Shown one piece after another: positions 35,422-46,591 of a stretch of 64,000 nt of DNA; positions within the stretch are counted from its first letter, which is position 1, and every line of letters starts with the position of its first letter. The notes beneath the pieces are model-generated. The model saw only the letters and a list, made by a program, of their open reading frames with translations, was not told the origin of the DNA and did no database searches. The stretch is from Anaeramoeba flamelloides. Lineage: Eukaryota > Metamonada > Anaeramoebidae. The position numbers and the translations under genes were made by a program. The stretch spans positions 310,501 to 374,500 of the forward strand of contig JANTQA010000051.1 of NCBI GenBank assembly GCA_027625915.1. The letters run 5' to 3'.

Positions 35422-37514
35422 TCACTCCACTTTCTAGATGTTTTCCACTAAATATAATAATACTCTTAAGATCTGAGAAAAAAAATAAAGGGAAAAATCA
35501 ATAATTAGAAAAAAAAAAAATAAATAGTTGTTCAAAAAAACTGCAATCGGGAACTTTAAACAGAACTACAATTGAAATCCACAACTTTTAACACATTATT
35601 CTTTATTTGTATCAAATCTATTTTTTTTTTTTTTTTAAAATTACATAAACAAAAATATATCAACCAAAGTAGTGAAAATTGAACCCTTTTCTAGATATTT
35701 TTTTTTCGTATCAACCTAATTGTATGAATGATTCGGAATGTTTTGAATGACAAAAATAACCGAAAAGTGTAATATCTTTGTGGCGCCATATTTCGGTGAT
35801 TTTTGTCAATATAAAATAATATTTAAATTCGTATTAAAAAGTATTAAGTTATAAAAATTATCAAAAGAGATCAAATTAAAAATTCAAAAATTTTTAATTT
35901 TTCTAATCAAAGTTTTATTGAAATATATTACTATTATGTATGAAGGTTTTTTTATAAATAATTTGGATTTACTTTTTCTTAAATTGTAACTACCGCTAAA
36001 AATACAAAGAACTAAAACAAATAAAATCGTAATTTTCATTTGTTTTTCTTTTAAAATCTCAAAAACATTTAATACAAAAAAAAAATAAATGTATTTTTGA
36101 TTTTAATTATATATATATATATATATTATATTTTTTTAATAATTATAAATCACCATAGGATTAAAAGAAGTTGGAATTTTTCGAAAAAGTGGACAGCAAA
36201 ATGAAATTCTTCAATATAAAAAAAATATAGATGCAGGGAGAACCATTACCTTTGAAAACGAGGAAAACATACATAATATATCTGGGTTATTAAAACTCTG
36301 GTTTAGAGAATTACCAGAAAGTTTATTAACCAAAGAATTATACCCTGAATTTATTGATTTACAAGGTAAGTTTTCAATTATATTTATTTTTCTATTTAAT
36401 TTGATATATATTATTATATAAACTATTTCCAAAAAAGAGGAACAACTTTATTTTACAATATATTTCTTAAACTCAATCTAAATAAAACTATTTAAAATCT
36501 TCAAAATCGAAATTCACCATTTATGGGTTCTTAATATGAATTCAATTTGTTTTTAATTGGGAATTGCATATTTAAAAGTTTCTGATCTTGATTTTAATAT
36601 GATATTTTAAAAGTCTGGAAATTGGTTAGTATTATTTTCTATTTGATCTGAAAATAGATTTACCCAGATATTTAATCTTGATAAAATTTTGATCGACTGA
36701 AATACGTTACGTAATTTAAAAAAGTCAATGAAGATAAAAAAAACTAAAAGATGAAAAAATGATTTTCATATTTTACAATAATGAAAATTATTTCCAATTT
36801 GAATGTAATTGTATTTTTGTGACTGTTTGAACCTTTTTGAGTGTGTGGAAAATTTTGAATTTTGGACTAGATTTCAAAAATTGTGGATGGCCTGAAATAA
36901 TAATTTCAAAAAAAAATATCTCAATTAGTATTCAAGAACAACTGATAATTAAATTTGATTAATAATTCACTTTGAAATAATTTCAAATATCATATAAAAG
37001 CCTGATATTTCAAAAATTAAAAAAAAAAAATAATAATTTAAAAAAAGTAAATCACCATTTTTGAAATGAGCTTTACGAATTTTTTATTACTGAACTTTCG
37101 CTTGAAAAGAGTGAACAAGAAGATTTTTTGCGAATAATTAAAATCATTTGAAAAAACATTACAAATTCTCAATTTTCATAGTGATTATTTGTATTTTAGA
37201 ACATATATTTTTTTTTTCCACATGATCTTTTGCAAAAAAAAAAGTATCAAAAACAAAAAAAGAAAAATATCGAAAAATTTGAAAGAAAAAAAGAAAACAA
37301 AAACAAAAATTTGAAAAAGCAAAAAAAAAAAATTCAATCAAATTAAAAAAAAATATCTTGTGAAGAACATAGAATAAAACCTGACAAAATTAGAAAAAAT
37401 GATTTTGATCTGAAAAATTGAAATTTTATTTTGATAGAAATCTCGATGAAAACCACTTACAATAACTTTATAAAGTTAGTAAAAAATTATGAAAAACAGT
37501 ATAGTTGAATTCTT

Positions 37515-37545
<31 letters not shown>

Positions 37546-39689
37546 TGATTATCTTAATTTTAAGAAAACAAATTAAAATGATTTGTCAATTTTCTTGAAA
37601 TTGAAACAAAAGTATTAAAAAGTAATTTATTCTTAATCAATAATTCAATATTTCGAGAATAATCCATTTTCCATTATTTTTTATTTTGTTGAAATGTTCA
37701 ACCAATTCAAAATTATTGGAATAACTCATGAAAAATAAACACTTTCAATTTTTAGTTTTTACTCAAATAATTTGGTATCGATTTAAAATATTTTCGGGGC
37801 TTGGATTACATAATTATTATTTATCAGAAAATTGGAAAAGGTTACTAATTTTATAATAAAAATATTAAAACAATATATAATAATTGAAGAAATATACAGA
37901 ATACCTTTTTTGAGTATTATTATTTTATTTATAGAGATTTATTATTCAACGGGTGGAATTAATGAAATTTACTTTAATTCGTTTTAATAAACCTTTAGTT
38001 AAATTATTAATTTGATGTCTAAATATAAAAAATAATAAAACAAAAAAAGAAATATTTCTCATTAAAATTAGAAAATTTTATATATATATAAACTTCAAAT
38101 CAAAAATTTTAACCCAGAAAAATTCATTATTTAAAAAAAAAGCAAATAAATCAGTTCTCATAGAAATACCTAATGAGAATCATTCACCAATGGAGATGTT
38201 TGCAATTATTTATAAATTGCATTATACTCATAAAACAAAAATTATTTTTTTTATAAATCAAAATAAAAAAATGAGGTGTCAAAAAATTTTAGAGAAATTA
38301 AAATAAAAAAATGTATTGGTAAATTTGTTTAAATTCTATTAGGAATATTGATCGATCAAATGCTAGATTTTTTTTAATTGTTTTTATTTGCTTTTTTCTA
38401 ATTAAAACAACTCAACTTTAACCTAATATCAATTGTTGGAAAAAAATATTTTGATCAAACCAAACTATTTAAGTGATTCAAAAAATAAAATGAAAATAAA
38501 AAACTAAAAGATGAAAAAACGTTTTTAAAAAATTTGAAAAATCAAAATTATTTCTAATTTTCAGGAAATTGTATTATTCTTATTTTTTTTAGCCTTTTAA
38601 AAATTATGAATTAAGATTATTATTATTTTTTTTTTTATCAATTATTGATATTGTTTAAAAATATGATTATTTCTTATCTTCAAATGAAAATTTTATTGAA
38701 TAAATTATAATTTATTTTTTATTTTTGTTTAAAATTTAAATTAAACCTCAAATAAAATAAAATCCATTTTGAAAATTGACTTTTACTTCAAAAACTACTT
38801 TTACCCCCTCCCCTTTAAGTTTAACAAAATGTTCTATTTATTTTTTCTTTTTGTAAAAATAGGAAGTGTACTCCCCTTGAAATAAAACCAATCAATCAAA
38901 AATAATCTTTAAAAAAAATTGATTATTTTAAAAAATCAATTTTTTTTTTTTTTTTTTTTTTTTGGATGAATATATTTTTTAAAAATTATCAATAGCTGTT
39001 TCATTGAAAATTAATTCGACTTATTTTTATAATTTTATTTGATAATCTAAAAATTATTAACACACACAAAAAAAAAACAATTATTAGAAAAATATGAGGG
39101 TAAAGAATTATGTATCAAAATAAAAAAAATAATAAATCAACTACCAGAATTGAATAAAAATATTTTTCAAATTATTTCTAATTTATCTTGTAAAATTGCA
39201 ACATTTAAATCCGTGAACAAAATGGACCTTCCAAATCTAGCATTATTATTTGGGCCAACACTTTGTTCAAGGAGAGGAGTTCATTCAAAAGATATCGTGA
39301 ATATGCAAAAAGAATGCAGGGTTATTTCCATAATGTTTGAATATTATGACCATATTTTTAATAACAAAAAATTCCTTGAAAATCAGGATGAAAAAAATAC
39401 AAAAACACAGAATAAAACAAATTCTACAAATAACGAAATTTTTAAAGTGATTGCAATTGAACCACATCTCCAAACTACAAAAGAAAATAAGGAAAAACAA
39501 TTATTTTTCCAAGATGGTGACATAATATCTGTTTTAAATTCGGATGACAAAGAGTGGTGGTATGGGAAATTATTATCTGTTGAAAAAAATGAAAAGAATG
39601 AATCGGATATAATTGGATATTTTCCTTCAAGTTTTGTTGAGATGATTAATGAAGAAGAATATTTAACTTTAATTTCCCAAGAAATGTAA
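27258..39689 (+). CDS. SH3-PH-RhoGAP-SH3 protein, five exons
   Basis: Exons 27258-27581, 27718-27909, 33119-33500, 36159-36365 and 39088-39689 join in phase to 568 codons. Donors are GTAAGA, GTATGA, GTTCGT and GTAAGT; all acceptors are AG. Residues 1-62 are an SH3 domain (LVLHSYKSKKEGELTISVGD, GLFPRCFVERY). Residues about 73-172 are a PH domain (KGILSKRRSKLQSWKKRQV, closing WVTSLLNQI). A basic Ser/Lys linker follows. The RhoGAP domain, about 270-440, has the arginine finger in GIFRKSG, then LLKLWFRELPESLL and LPNLALLFGPTL. A C-terminal SH3, about 480-556, has DKEWWYGKLL and GYFPSSFVEMI. Such proteins stimulate GTP hydrolysis by Rho/Rac GTPases at membranes and actin sites. Domains and phases are clear. 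The acceptor of exon 3 (ATTTGAG|TAT) is chosen because it alone restores phase with exon 2; a tiny extra exon cannot be excluded. Confidence 0.85.
28220..29275. repeat. repeat E units (GCTGAATGAAAATTTTG)
   Basis: The block AAAGCTGAATGAAAATTTTG followed by TTTTATTTTGCGATTAACAG recurs at about 28985-29045 and 29200-29255, partially at 28890-28930, inverted at 28235-28280, and again at 32255-32300 (GGAAAGCTGATTGTAAATTTT). The opposed copy at 28235 and the direct copies look like ends of a terminal-inverted-repeat element duplicated several times. Confidence 0.5.
29591..30376. repeat. dispersed repeat F, with about 150 bp terminal inverted repeats
   Basis: The left end AATATTCCCGAAAATACC leads through several ACCCGAAAAT units to CCTAGTGCCAATATACTC and AGTTTAAAGGTAAATTTGG at 29682-29725. 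The right end mirrors this: CCAAATTTACCTTTAAACT, GAGTATATTGGCACTAGG, then TTTTCGGGTATTTTCGGG and AATATT ending at about 30375. It is about 785 bp, non-coding, in intron 2 of the RhoGAP gene. Confidence 0.75.
31250..31332. repeat. 83 bp palindromic mini-element (GGATTATCTAAAA ends)
   Basis: GGATTATCTAAAATAAAGGTCA at the left (GGATTATCTAAAATAAAGG as the core) is mirrored by TGACTTTATTTTAGATAATCC (core TTTATTTTAGATAATCC). A TTAA follows on the right; the left flank is ATGA. The ends are those of the 785 bp element at 57543-58327. Confidence 0.75.
33720..34690 (+). repeat. dispersed repeat J, copy 2
   Basis: Collinear with copy 1 at 22465-23880 but without its central extra segment. It lies in intron 3 of the RhoGAP gene and is followed at once by MITE A copy A3. 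Confidence 0.65.
34783..35291 (+). repeat. MITE family A, copy A3
   Basis: Left end ACACCAGGACATGAAAAAAA, then GATTTTTAATTATGAATATT. Right end AATATTAACCATTAAAAATC, then CTGGATTTTTTTTT and GAGGTATTTTTTTTCAAT. The internal family blocks are all present. It lies in intron 3 of the RhoGAP gene. Confidence 0.75.
35392..35418. repeat. (AT)n microsatellite
   Basis: Thirteen uninterrupted AT dinucleotides in intron 3 of the RhoGAP gene, just right of MITE A3. Confidence 0.95.
36640..36860 (-). repeat. dispersed repeat D, copy 3 (inverted)
   Basis: TACGTTACGTAATTT, AACTAAAAGATGAAAAAATG and GTGTGTGGAAAATTTT are the reverse complement of blocks at 10940-11090. It lies in intron 4 of the RhoGAP gene. 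Confidence 0.55.
38300..38610 (-). repeat. dispersed repeat D, copy 4 (inverted)
   Basis: AATTTGTTTAAATTCTATTA, GGAATATTGATCGATCAAAT, AACAACTCAACTTTAACC and AACTAAAAGATGAAAAAACG are the reverse complement of blocks at 11040-11250. It is the second inverted copy in intron 4 of the RhoGAP gene. Confidence 0.6.
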
Positions 39690-40256
39690 TTATTTTTAAA
39701 ATAATAGATTGTTGAAAAATAATAAATTTGAAAAAAATCGGCAAAAGATAAATGTTATTCTTTCAAAATTCAATTTTTTTGATATTTATAATTATATTTT
39801 ATTACTATTCTTTGAATATTGCCCGTTTTAATATTTTTATTTCATCCACGATGTTCTTACATTCATTTAAATAAATAATTCATTTTTTTTTTTTTAATCA
39901 ATTTTTTTAGAGTTATATGTGGGTAAATTTGTTTGATCTTTTTCCAAAATTTGTTAAAGCTACAAAATTTTTAAATAATAAATCACCCAATTTTTTGCGA
40001 AAGTTGATTTTCAAATATAATTTATATTTTTTCAATTTTATTTGTGAAAATAAAAGTTCAAAAAATAAATTAAAAAAACAAAAATATAATAGATTTTTTT
40101 ATGTAATGTATGTTGTATTGGTTGGACCTCTGTTTCCTTTTTTGTAGAAAAAAATTTTGATAGTCTTCATCATTTTTTTTAATAAAGAGAAATAAATGAT
40201 TGGCCAACTATAGATCAAATCAAAATGTTGAGTTAATTAAGTTTTGTTTTAGAACT

Positions 40257-41754
40257 TTATATCCCTTAGCACCCCGGATTTGCCTAAATTTCATCAAATT
40301 TTTTAAAAATGATTTAAAATGATATCGATGTACTAATATATTAATTTTCTTATTTGTTTTAATCCAGATTTGTATTATAATAAAAAGTCAAAATAGATCT
40401 TAGTTAAAGTAGTTAAGTTATTGATTTTTTTTTTCAAATTGGAAAAAAAAATAATAATAATTCATTTTTACATTTTTATTAATGATTATTATTTTAATTT
40501 TAATTTTTTAAATCAGAAATTTTATTACAGTAATAGTAATTAAAAACTCAACACATTGATTTATTAATAATAATAATGAAACAACATTGCTAATTTTATG
40601 ATAAAAAAAATAAATAAAAAAATAAATTACTCTAAAAATTCATTTTTTTATTTAGAAAAAATTTCAATAAATATCCAATCAAAAAAAAATTAAATTTATT
40701 TCTTTAGGACAAAAATTAATTTTTTAATATGATTAATTATCTCAAACGTTTATTTAAGCAATGGATAATAATTGAAAAAGAAAAAAAAAAAAAATTTAAA
40801 ATAATTTCTTTTATTAAATTGGAATAAAACAAATAAAAATTAATTTTGAATCGATAAAATAATTAACCCTAAATTAAAAAAAAAATAAAAATAACTTTTA
40901 AATATTATTCCAATATAATAAAATAAAATTTGAAACCAAAATTTTTATATTGCATTTTGTTATTGGTAAAAATTTGTATAATATATTTGTGAAATTTGAT
41001 TTTTCCTTTATAAATTAATCCAAGATCTTGGAAAATAATTTCTGACATATGGTCTCTAATTCAATAATATTGATTATTTTATTTCTAGATATTAAAAAGC
41101 TAAAAATTAAAAAATATTAAAAAATAAAAAAAAAATCAATTATTAATCTAACTCGAACTATTGTCCAAGTCATTTAAAGTTGAAAAAAAAAATCTTGTTG
41201 AAAAAATTTTCAAATTTTACAATGAAAAAAAATATTATTTTTTTTTCAAATTTAATTTATATTTTTTTATATTTTTAAATTATTTAGAATCAAATATAGA
41301 TATTGATATTGAATAGTAACCAGCAGATAAAACAAATTTATTATGTGATGCCAAAATAACTTTTGTAATGTATAAATTATTTAATCAAGCATTTTAGGAA
41401 ATTTTGGGGTAGAAAGGGCCCCAAAAAAATTTCCAGTTAAGTATGATGTGTTTTAAAAGTTAAAACTAAGAGGTTTTTGATGTCTAGACAAACTTTTCAA
41501 AAAAAAAAAAAATTTATTTTGACAAAATTTGGAAAAATAATAAAATCACAATACCAAAAAAAAAAATTCTAAATGTTGAAAAATTTTTTTCAAGTTGTTT
41601 TTTTATTGTAACTACAATTTTTAATTATAAAAATTTCTTTCTAAGATAATAGTTTATCAATTCTATATCTTATAATCCTTTGATAACATTTCAAATTAAA
41701 AATTTTGTTTGAAATGTTTTTAGTATATTTGGGGTGCTAAGTGATATATAGATA
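40257..41754 (+). repeat. repeat H, copy 1, 1.5 kb with short inverted ends
   Basis: The left end TATATCCCTTAGCACCCC is mirrored by the right end GGGGTGCTAAGTGATATATA. The interior is very AT-rich with no coding capacity. A second copy lies inverted at about 55585-56563. Confidence 0.65.
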
Positions 41755-41818
41755 GAGTACATCAATATAGTTCTGGCTTACAACTATGAGAATAGCGTAT
41801 TCAAAATTTTCTAAATTT

Positions 41819-41850
<32 letters not shown>

Positions 41851-42394
41851 CAAGTTTTCCAAATCATATTTTCTTGAAATCCCCGTACATAATACATACT
41901 TGACCGCAAAAATTCAGTCCAAGTATCTCTATGTTAGATATTATGAAAAGTTAGATTTGATTTACTTCAGTTCGGTTTCAAATCCTATCAGATAGATTCA
42001 CTTTATTTCAGTTACATAAGTAAGTTTTTTTTGTTTACGATCTGATCAAGAACAAATTTGTTGAAGATATAATCAGGATCAAGTATCGGATTCTAAAAAT
42101 AGCTTTTTCTGACTTTTACATTTCCCAAATACTTTAAACAAAAAAAGGAGTAACCCAAGGAACCCAAAAAACTTAAAAAGTAACAAAAACCCAAAAAGTT
42201 ATTTTTGTACAACTTATTTTAGACAATAATGTCAAATTGATTAAATATGTAAGACCGATTATTTGATACATAAATAATCATCTTTTCTGTGCCCTTTTAT
42301 TCTATTATGTTATATAGTTATTGAAACAATTAAATTTTCAAAAAAATTTTAAAATTTATATTAGGAATTTTACATCTTACAATCTTCCAAAAAA

Positions 42395-43450
42395 TTATTC
42401 AAAAAAAAATTAAAGATATGCTAATTGTTTACTTTTTAATAACTTTACTTATGTTAAATATATTTGTTACAAAAGATCTTGGATCAAAAATTAATTTTTA
42501 AAGATATTTTACAATTTATGTTAAAAAATCCAATTTTCCTGGTTCTATTAAGTTGTTTTAAATTTAATAGTAATAAATTAGTTAATATTTATATATATAT
42601 ATATATTTCTGATAGCTAAGAGGTTATAACCATATATTTATAAAACATTTGAAATTTTATATTATTAATTCAAAAGGGTAACCCATTATTTTGACTATTC
42701 AAGAATTATTTCTTGATTGAAATAAAAACTTTTTTTTTGAAATTTGTTTTTCCGTTAGGAATTTTAAAATTTTAGAAATAAACCAAAAATTTATATAATT
42801 TTCAGTTTATTCGAAAAAGTAAAAAAAACTGTGATATCTTTTCCAGAATTTAGAAGAATTAAGTAATATTTTTTGATTTTTCACTACTCTTTAGAATTCT
42901 GGAAAATCACCCTTAGCTTTTCTTGACTTTTCTTTTTTATATCGAAAATCGATTGATTTTTTAAATAAAACAGAAAACCTCAAAAAAACCTATGCACTCT
43001 ACAGTTACCTTTCGTTAGTTTTATCAGAATTTAAAAGAATTGAGCAAAATCTTTGATTTTCTCTATTCTTTTGAATTCTGGAAAAGCTAGGCACTTGATG
43101 GAAACTTTCGTTTGGTTTTATAGGTTTAGTGTTTTTTTCGTAAAATCAATTGATTTTCGTTCGAAAAAAGAAAACTCAAGAAAATGGTAGTTTGGATTTT
43201 TTTTACTCGATGAAATTAAAAATAAACCTAAACACTCTATCACACTTGATGGTAAATTTCGTTAGGTTTTTTTTTACTTTTTAAACGAAAAATAAATTTT
43301 GATTTTTATTTCAAATTAAATAAAATCGTCGTTAGCTTTTCCAGAATTCAAAAGAATTGAGAAAATCAAAGATTTTGCTCTATTCTTATGAATTCTGGGA
43401 AACCTGGAAACTTGAGTTTACTTAAAGAAAACTTTTCGTTAGGTTTTCTC
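42395..43450 (+). repeat. dispersed repeat K, copy 2
   Basis: The left part matches 25430-25790 (TCCTGGTTCTATTAAGTTG, TTATTTTGACTATTCAAGAA). The right part holds three hairpin units at 42843-42902, 43024-43081 and 43341-43398, plus GCACTCTACAG and ACACTCTATCACACTTGATG elements. The hairpin unit is therefore amplified inside this copy. Confidence 0.65.
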
Positions 43451-44259
43451 GAGTATTTTAAAATAATTAAAAACCATAAGATTCCTTTTCTTTGAATAAC
43501 AAAAGGAGAAATAATTTAACACTTGATATGATTCTTTTTTCGTTACAAAAAGAGTTTAATAGATTGATGTCTATTTTATATTCGAATTTTTTAACTTGAT
43601 TCTTTTTTATTGTTGAAAGTTTTGGTTGGTCTTGGGAGAACAAACAAATCCTAAAGTAAACTCAGATTTTCAAATTTTAAAAAAAAGATTACCAGATTTT
43701 GTTTTAAACACTTGAGATTTCAAACACAAGTTTTTGTTTCCGTTAACAACACACTTTCTTTTTTATCATTCCTTTAAGCGTTTGTTAAAAAAAGTGAAAG
43801 AAAATGTTTTTTCTTTGGAAAAAGGGTTTTCTAATGAAAAAATGATTAAAATTTTCACATCATTTTTCAATTTTTCAAATAGAGATCGAGATCCAAATTA
43901 CAACATATTTTAGAAGAACTCAATAAATAAAAGAAAAAAAAAGTAAAAGATTGTGAAAATTTTTTCCAAATAATAATTCAATTACCAGTAATGAAAAGGA
44001 TCTCTTGACAACGAGGAACACATTCAAAATTGTGAAGTTTGTTATTTGAACAATCTAGAATACCAAACAAACTGACAACAATTTATAAGATGAAACTTTT
44101 TTTCTGTTTGTGTGAGAAAAAAAACAACAAATGTCCGGAAAAAAAGAAAACTAGAACTTAAAATGAAACCAGTAATAAGTCAAAGGTCTGAAGGGCAAAA
44201 ATAAAAAACTTTAAAGTATTCATTTTTTTCAAAAATTCCTACACAAACCCAAAAAAAAA

Positions 44260-45366
44260 ATGAAAAAAACTATTAAGAAGCATTTATTGGCATATTTAAA
44301 TTTTTCATCTGAAGAATTGTATAAATTCTTTCCCCCAGTTTTTAGTAATTCCAATAAACAGGTGATTGCTAAAAAAATGTTTGAAAAAGAATATGAGAAT
44401 AACAAAGAATTAATGTTTTCAAAATGGGGTATCTTAAAGCACCCTAAACGTTGTGAATGCAAGAAACCAGAGATCGAAATGTATGAAAACACATTCCAAT
44501 ATGAAGCAACAGAAGAAAACGAAACAGCTTGGTATCCAAATTTTGCAGATAGGAGACTGTTTGGGTATTATTCTGGTAACCTCCTTGCACAGGACGAGTT
44601 ACAGGTTCTTGAGCATCCGATCCTGGGATCGTTACGAAATTGCTTGAAAATCATCTCTGACAGTGTTGATCACTGCAAGCCCTTGACGCGATCTAAGCAA
44701 AAGCCCACCCCCGTGTTAATTATGAACGCAGAAAGGAGATGCAGTTTCCACGTTGAACCCAACGCCAAAGAAGGGAGGCCACAGGGCCTCTATGGGAACA
44801 AATTTGCCTGTACAAGCACAGACATCGTTCTCAAGGCCTTGGAGCTCCTAAACCCACCGACCTTTTCAAATTTCTATGTAATGGAGGCACCAAAATATGG
44901 GCGCGGAAACTATACCACCAGCCAAATTTACGACCTTTTTAGCCAATGCTATACCGGGTACACCGCGGCAAAACTTTTAAGTACTGTGCCAAAATTGAAA
45001 AACAACTCCCAAATAAGGTTTAATGACCAAAACGATTTCAGCTTCTTGGACAAAGAAGAAAAAGTCAAACTGAACCCAATTGAACAAACCGTCACAATAC
45101 ATCTTGGGCATTGGGGTGGTGGCGCATATGGTGGAAACAAAGTTATGGTTACAATCATACAACTATTGGCAGGCTATTTGACAGGAATAGATAAAATGAT
45201 ATACCACACCTTTAATCAAATCGGTACAAAGAGCTATAATACTGGCTTTCAAATTTTAGAAAAATTAATTGCAAAACATAAAAAAGATGGAAAAATTGAT
45301 ATCAAGAAAATTCTTTCAGATATCGAAAAGTTAAAACTCAAATGGGGATTTAGTGATGGGAATTAA
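44260..45366 (+). CDS. divergent PARG-like (macro-type) hydrolase
   Basis: A 368-residue single-exon gene. Two signatures point to the poly(ADP-ribose) glycohydrolase superfamily. NFADRRLFGYYSGNLLAQDE at residues 94-113 lines up with the PARG loop that ends in catalytic Gln-Glu-Glu; here it reads Q111-D112-E113, keeping the second acid, which is the catalytic one in PARG. LGHWGGGAYGGNK at 282-294, followed by the helix IIQLLAGYLTGIDKMIYHTF, matches the GNWGCGxFGGD block and following helix of PARG. The glycine triad usually preceding the Gln-Glu-Glu is not kept. The expected chemistry is release of ADP-ribose from proteins or a related nucleotide ribosyl substrate. There is no signal peptide or targeting motif. 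Middle codons are much more GC-rich than the ends. The assignment rests on motifs only; a metabolite hydrolase of the same fold is possible. Confidence 0.72.
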   Translation: MKKTIKKHLLAYLNFSSEELYKFFPPVFSNSNKQVIAKKMFEKEYENNKELMFSKWGILKHPKRCECKKPEIEMYENTFQYEATEENETAWYPNFADRRLFGYYSGNLLAQDELQVLEHPILGSLRNCLKIISDSVDHCKPLTRSKQKPTPVLIMNAERRCSFHVEPNAKEGRPQGLYGNKFACTSTDIVLKALELLNPPTFSNFYVMEAPKYGRGNYTTSQIYDLFSQCYTGYTAAKLLSTVPKLKNNSQIRFNDQNDFSFLDKEEKVKLNPIEQTVTIHLGHWGGGAYGGNKVMVTIIQLLAGYLTGIDKMIYHTFNQIGTKSYNTGFQILEKLIAKHKKDGKIDIKKILSDIEKLKLKWGFSDGN

Positions 45367-45738
45367 ATAAAGAAATCTAAAATAAGAAAATAGGTTGGTT
45401 GATCTGAGAATATTTTTTTTTTTGATTTTATTTCGAAAATTTTTTTCTTTTTTTTTTCCTTTTTTTCGAAAATTTTTTTCTTTGGATAACACCACCTAAC
45501 AGATCCAATCAGTGAATGATCATTGGATCAAGACTTTAAATGAGATATGTTTTTCAAAGGGTAACCTTTCATTCCACTTTAATTACTTTTTTGTGGTTTT
45601 AATCCATAACTTAATACAAACACAAATGAAAATTGGAGAATCAAAATTAGACAGAAAAGTTTTTTCGTTTTCATTGTCTTTATGCTTTTTTTTTTTTTTT
45701 TTTTTTTTTTTCCCTCTTATTTAATGTCCTATTAAAGA

Positions 45739-45746
45739 TATAAAAG
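45739..45746 (+). promoter_or_regulatory. orphan TATA-box-like element
   Basis: TATAAAAG followed by GGTCGGGAGTC, a locally GC-rich context unlike the surroundings. No gene is recognised in the 400 bp downstream, so any transcript would be short or non-coding. Confidence 0.3.
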
Positions 45747-46591
45747 GGTCGGGAGTCTTCTTCTGTTACATAATGTTTTTTGTCAAATGAATTATTTTCA
45801 AATTCTTTCAATATTTTTCTCAAGTTAAATTAAGAAAGAAGAAGAATAATAGTACAGCAGAATTAAAATTGTGTATTTGTATTTATTGAATTTTGGTTTC
45901 AAGAGTAGTTTTCAAAAAGCGAGGTATTTTTATAAAAAAATTTTTCAAGTTTTAGAATTTTAAAAAAGTGAATTCTTTTTTCTGACTTTTTTAAAATCTT
46001 TTTGAATTTTTTTATTTTAAGAAAAAAGTAAAAACGTTTTCAGAATTAAAATTTTTAGAAAATTTTATATTTTAATATAAAGAAGTTTCCATCTTTTAAA
46101 TGTGGTGTAGAGGTAGCAGGGTTAACCCTTAAGTGACAAGAGACAAAAAAAAAAAAACCTCCAGTCAATTTAATAGCAAATAAATAAAAAAAAATTACCT
46201 GAGGTCAAAATTGAAAAAATAGTGTAAAAATCTGATTATTAGAATACCAAACTTATTTTTACTAATATTTTTATCAATTCATCATTTTATTTTATTATCG
46301 AATAGTTATAAATTAAACTCTAGATTTTTTTTTTATTTTAATTTTTCTCAAATATAATTTAAGCGTAAAATCATCGATTACATAATTGTCAAAGGAAAGA
46401 CACACCCAATGTTTCCATGATTAAAAAGACAAAAAAGCAAAAAATCGAAAAGTAAAAAGAGAAAAAGATAATAAAACAAAAAAACAAAAAGAAATCTATA
46501 AAATCTTTATAAGAAAAAATTGGTAAAAAATCAAAAAAAAAAAAAAAAAACAATACTATTTTTAATTAAGAACATACAAAATCATATAAAG

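Larger units (their letters stand above)
39690..44259. other. gene-free repeat-bearing stretch
   Basis: Between the RhoGAP stop and the PARG-like gene. It holds repeat H copy 1 (40257-41754) and repeat K copy 2 (42395-43450). The last 800 bp before 44260 are the presumed promoter region of the PARG-like gene; no clear TATA box is recognised there. Confidence 0.55.

Noticed and set aside
39917-40147. 76-codon open frame behind the RhoGAP gene starting MWVNLFDLFPKF
   Set aside because: It follows a T-tract AG, but its content is Lys/Asn/Phe typical of chance frames here and the preceding gene already ends with a complete SH3 and stop.
44229-45162. Antisense open frames within the PARG-like gene
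   Set aside because: They mirror a strongly supported sense gene and show no domain.
46100-46140. tRNA-like string GGTGTAGAGGTAGCAGGG
   Set aside because: It resembles a D-arm but no anticodon arm, T-arm (GGTTCRANYC) or acceptor stem could be built around it.
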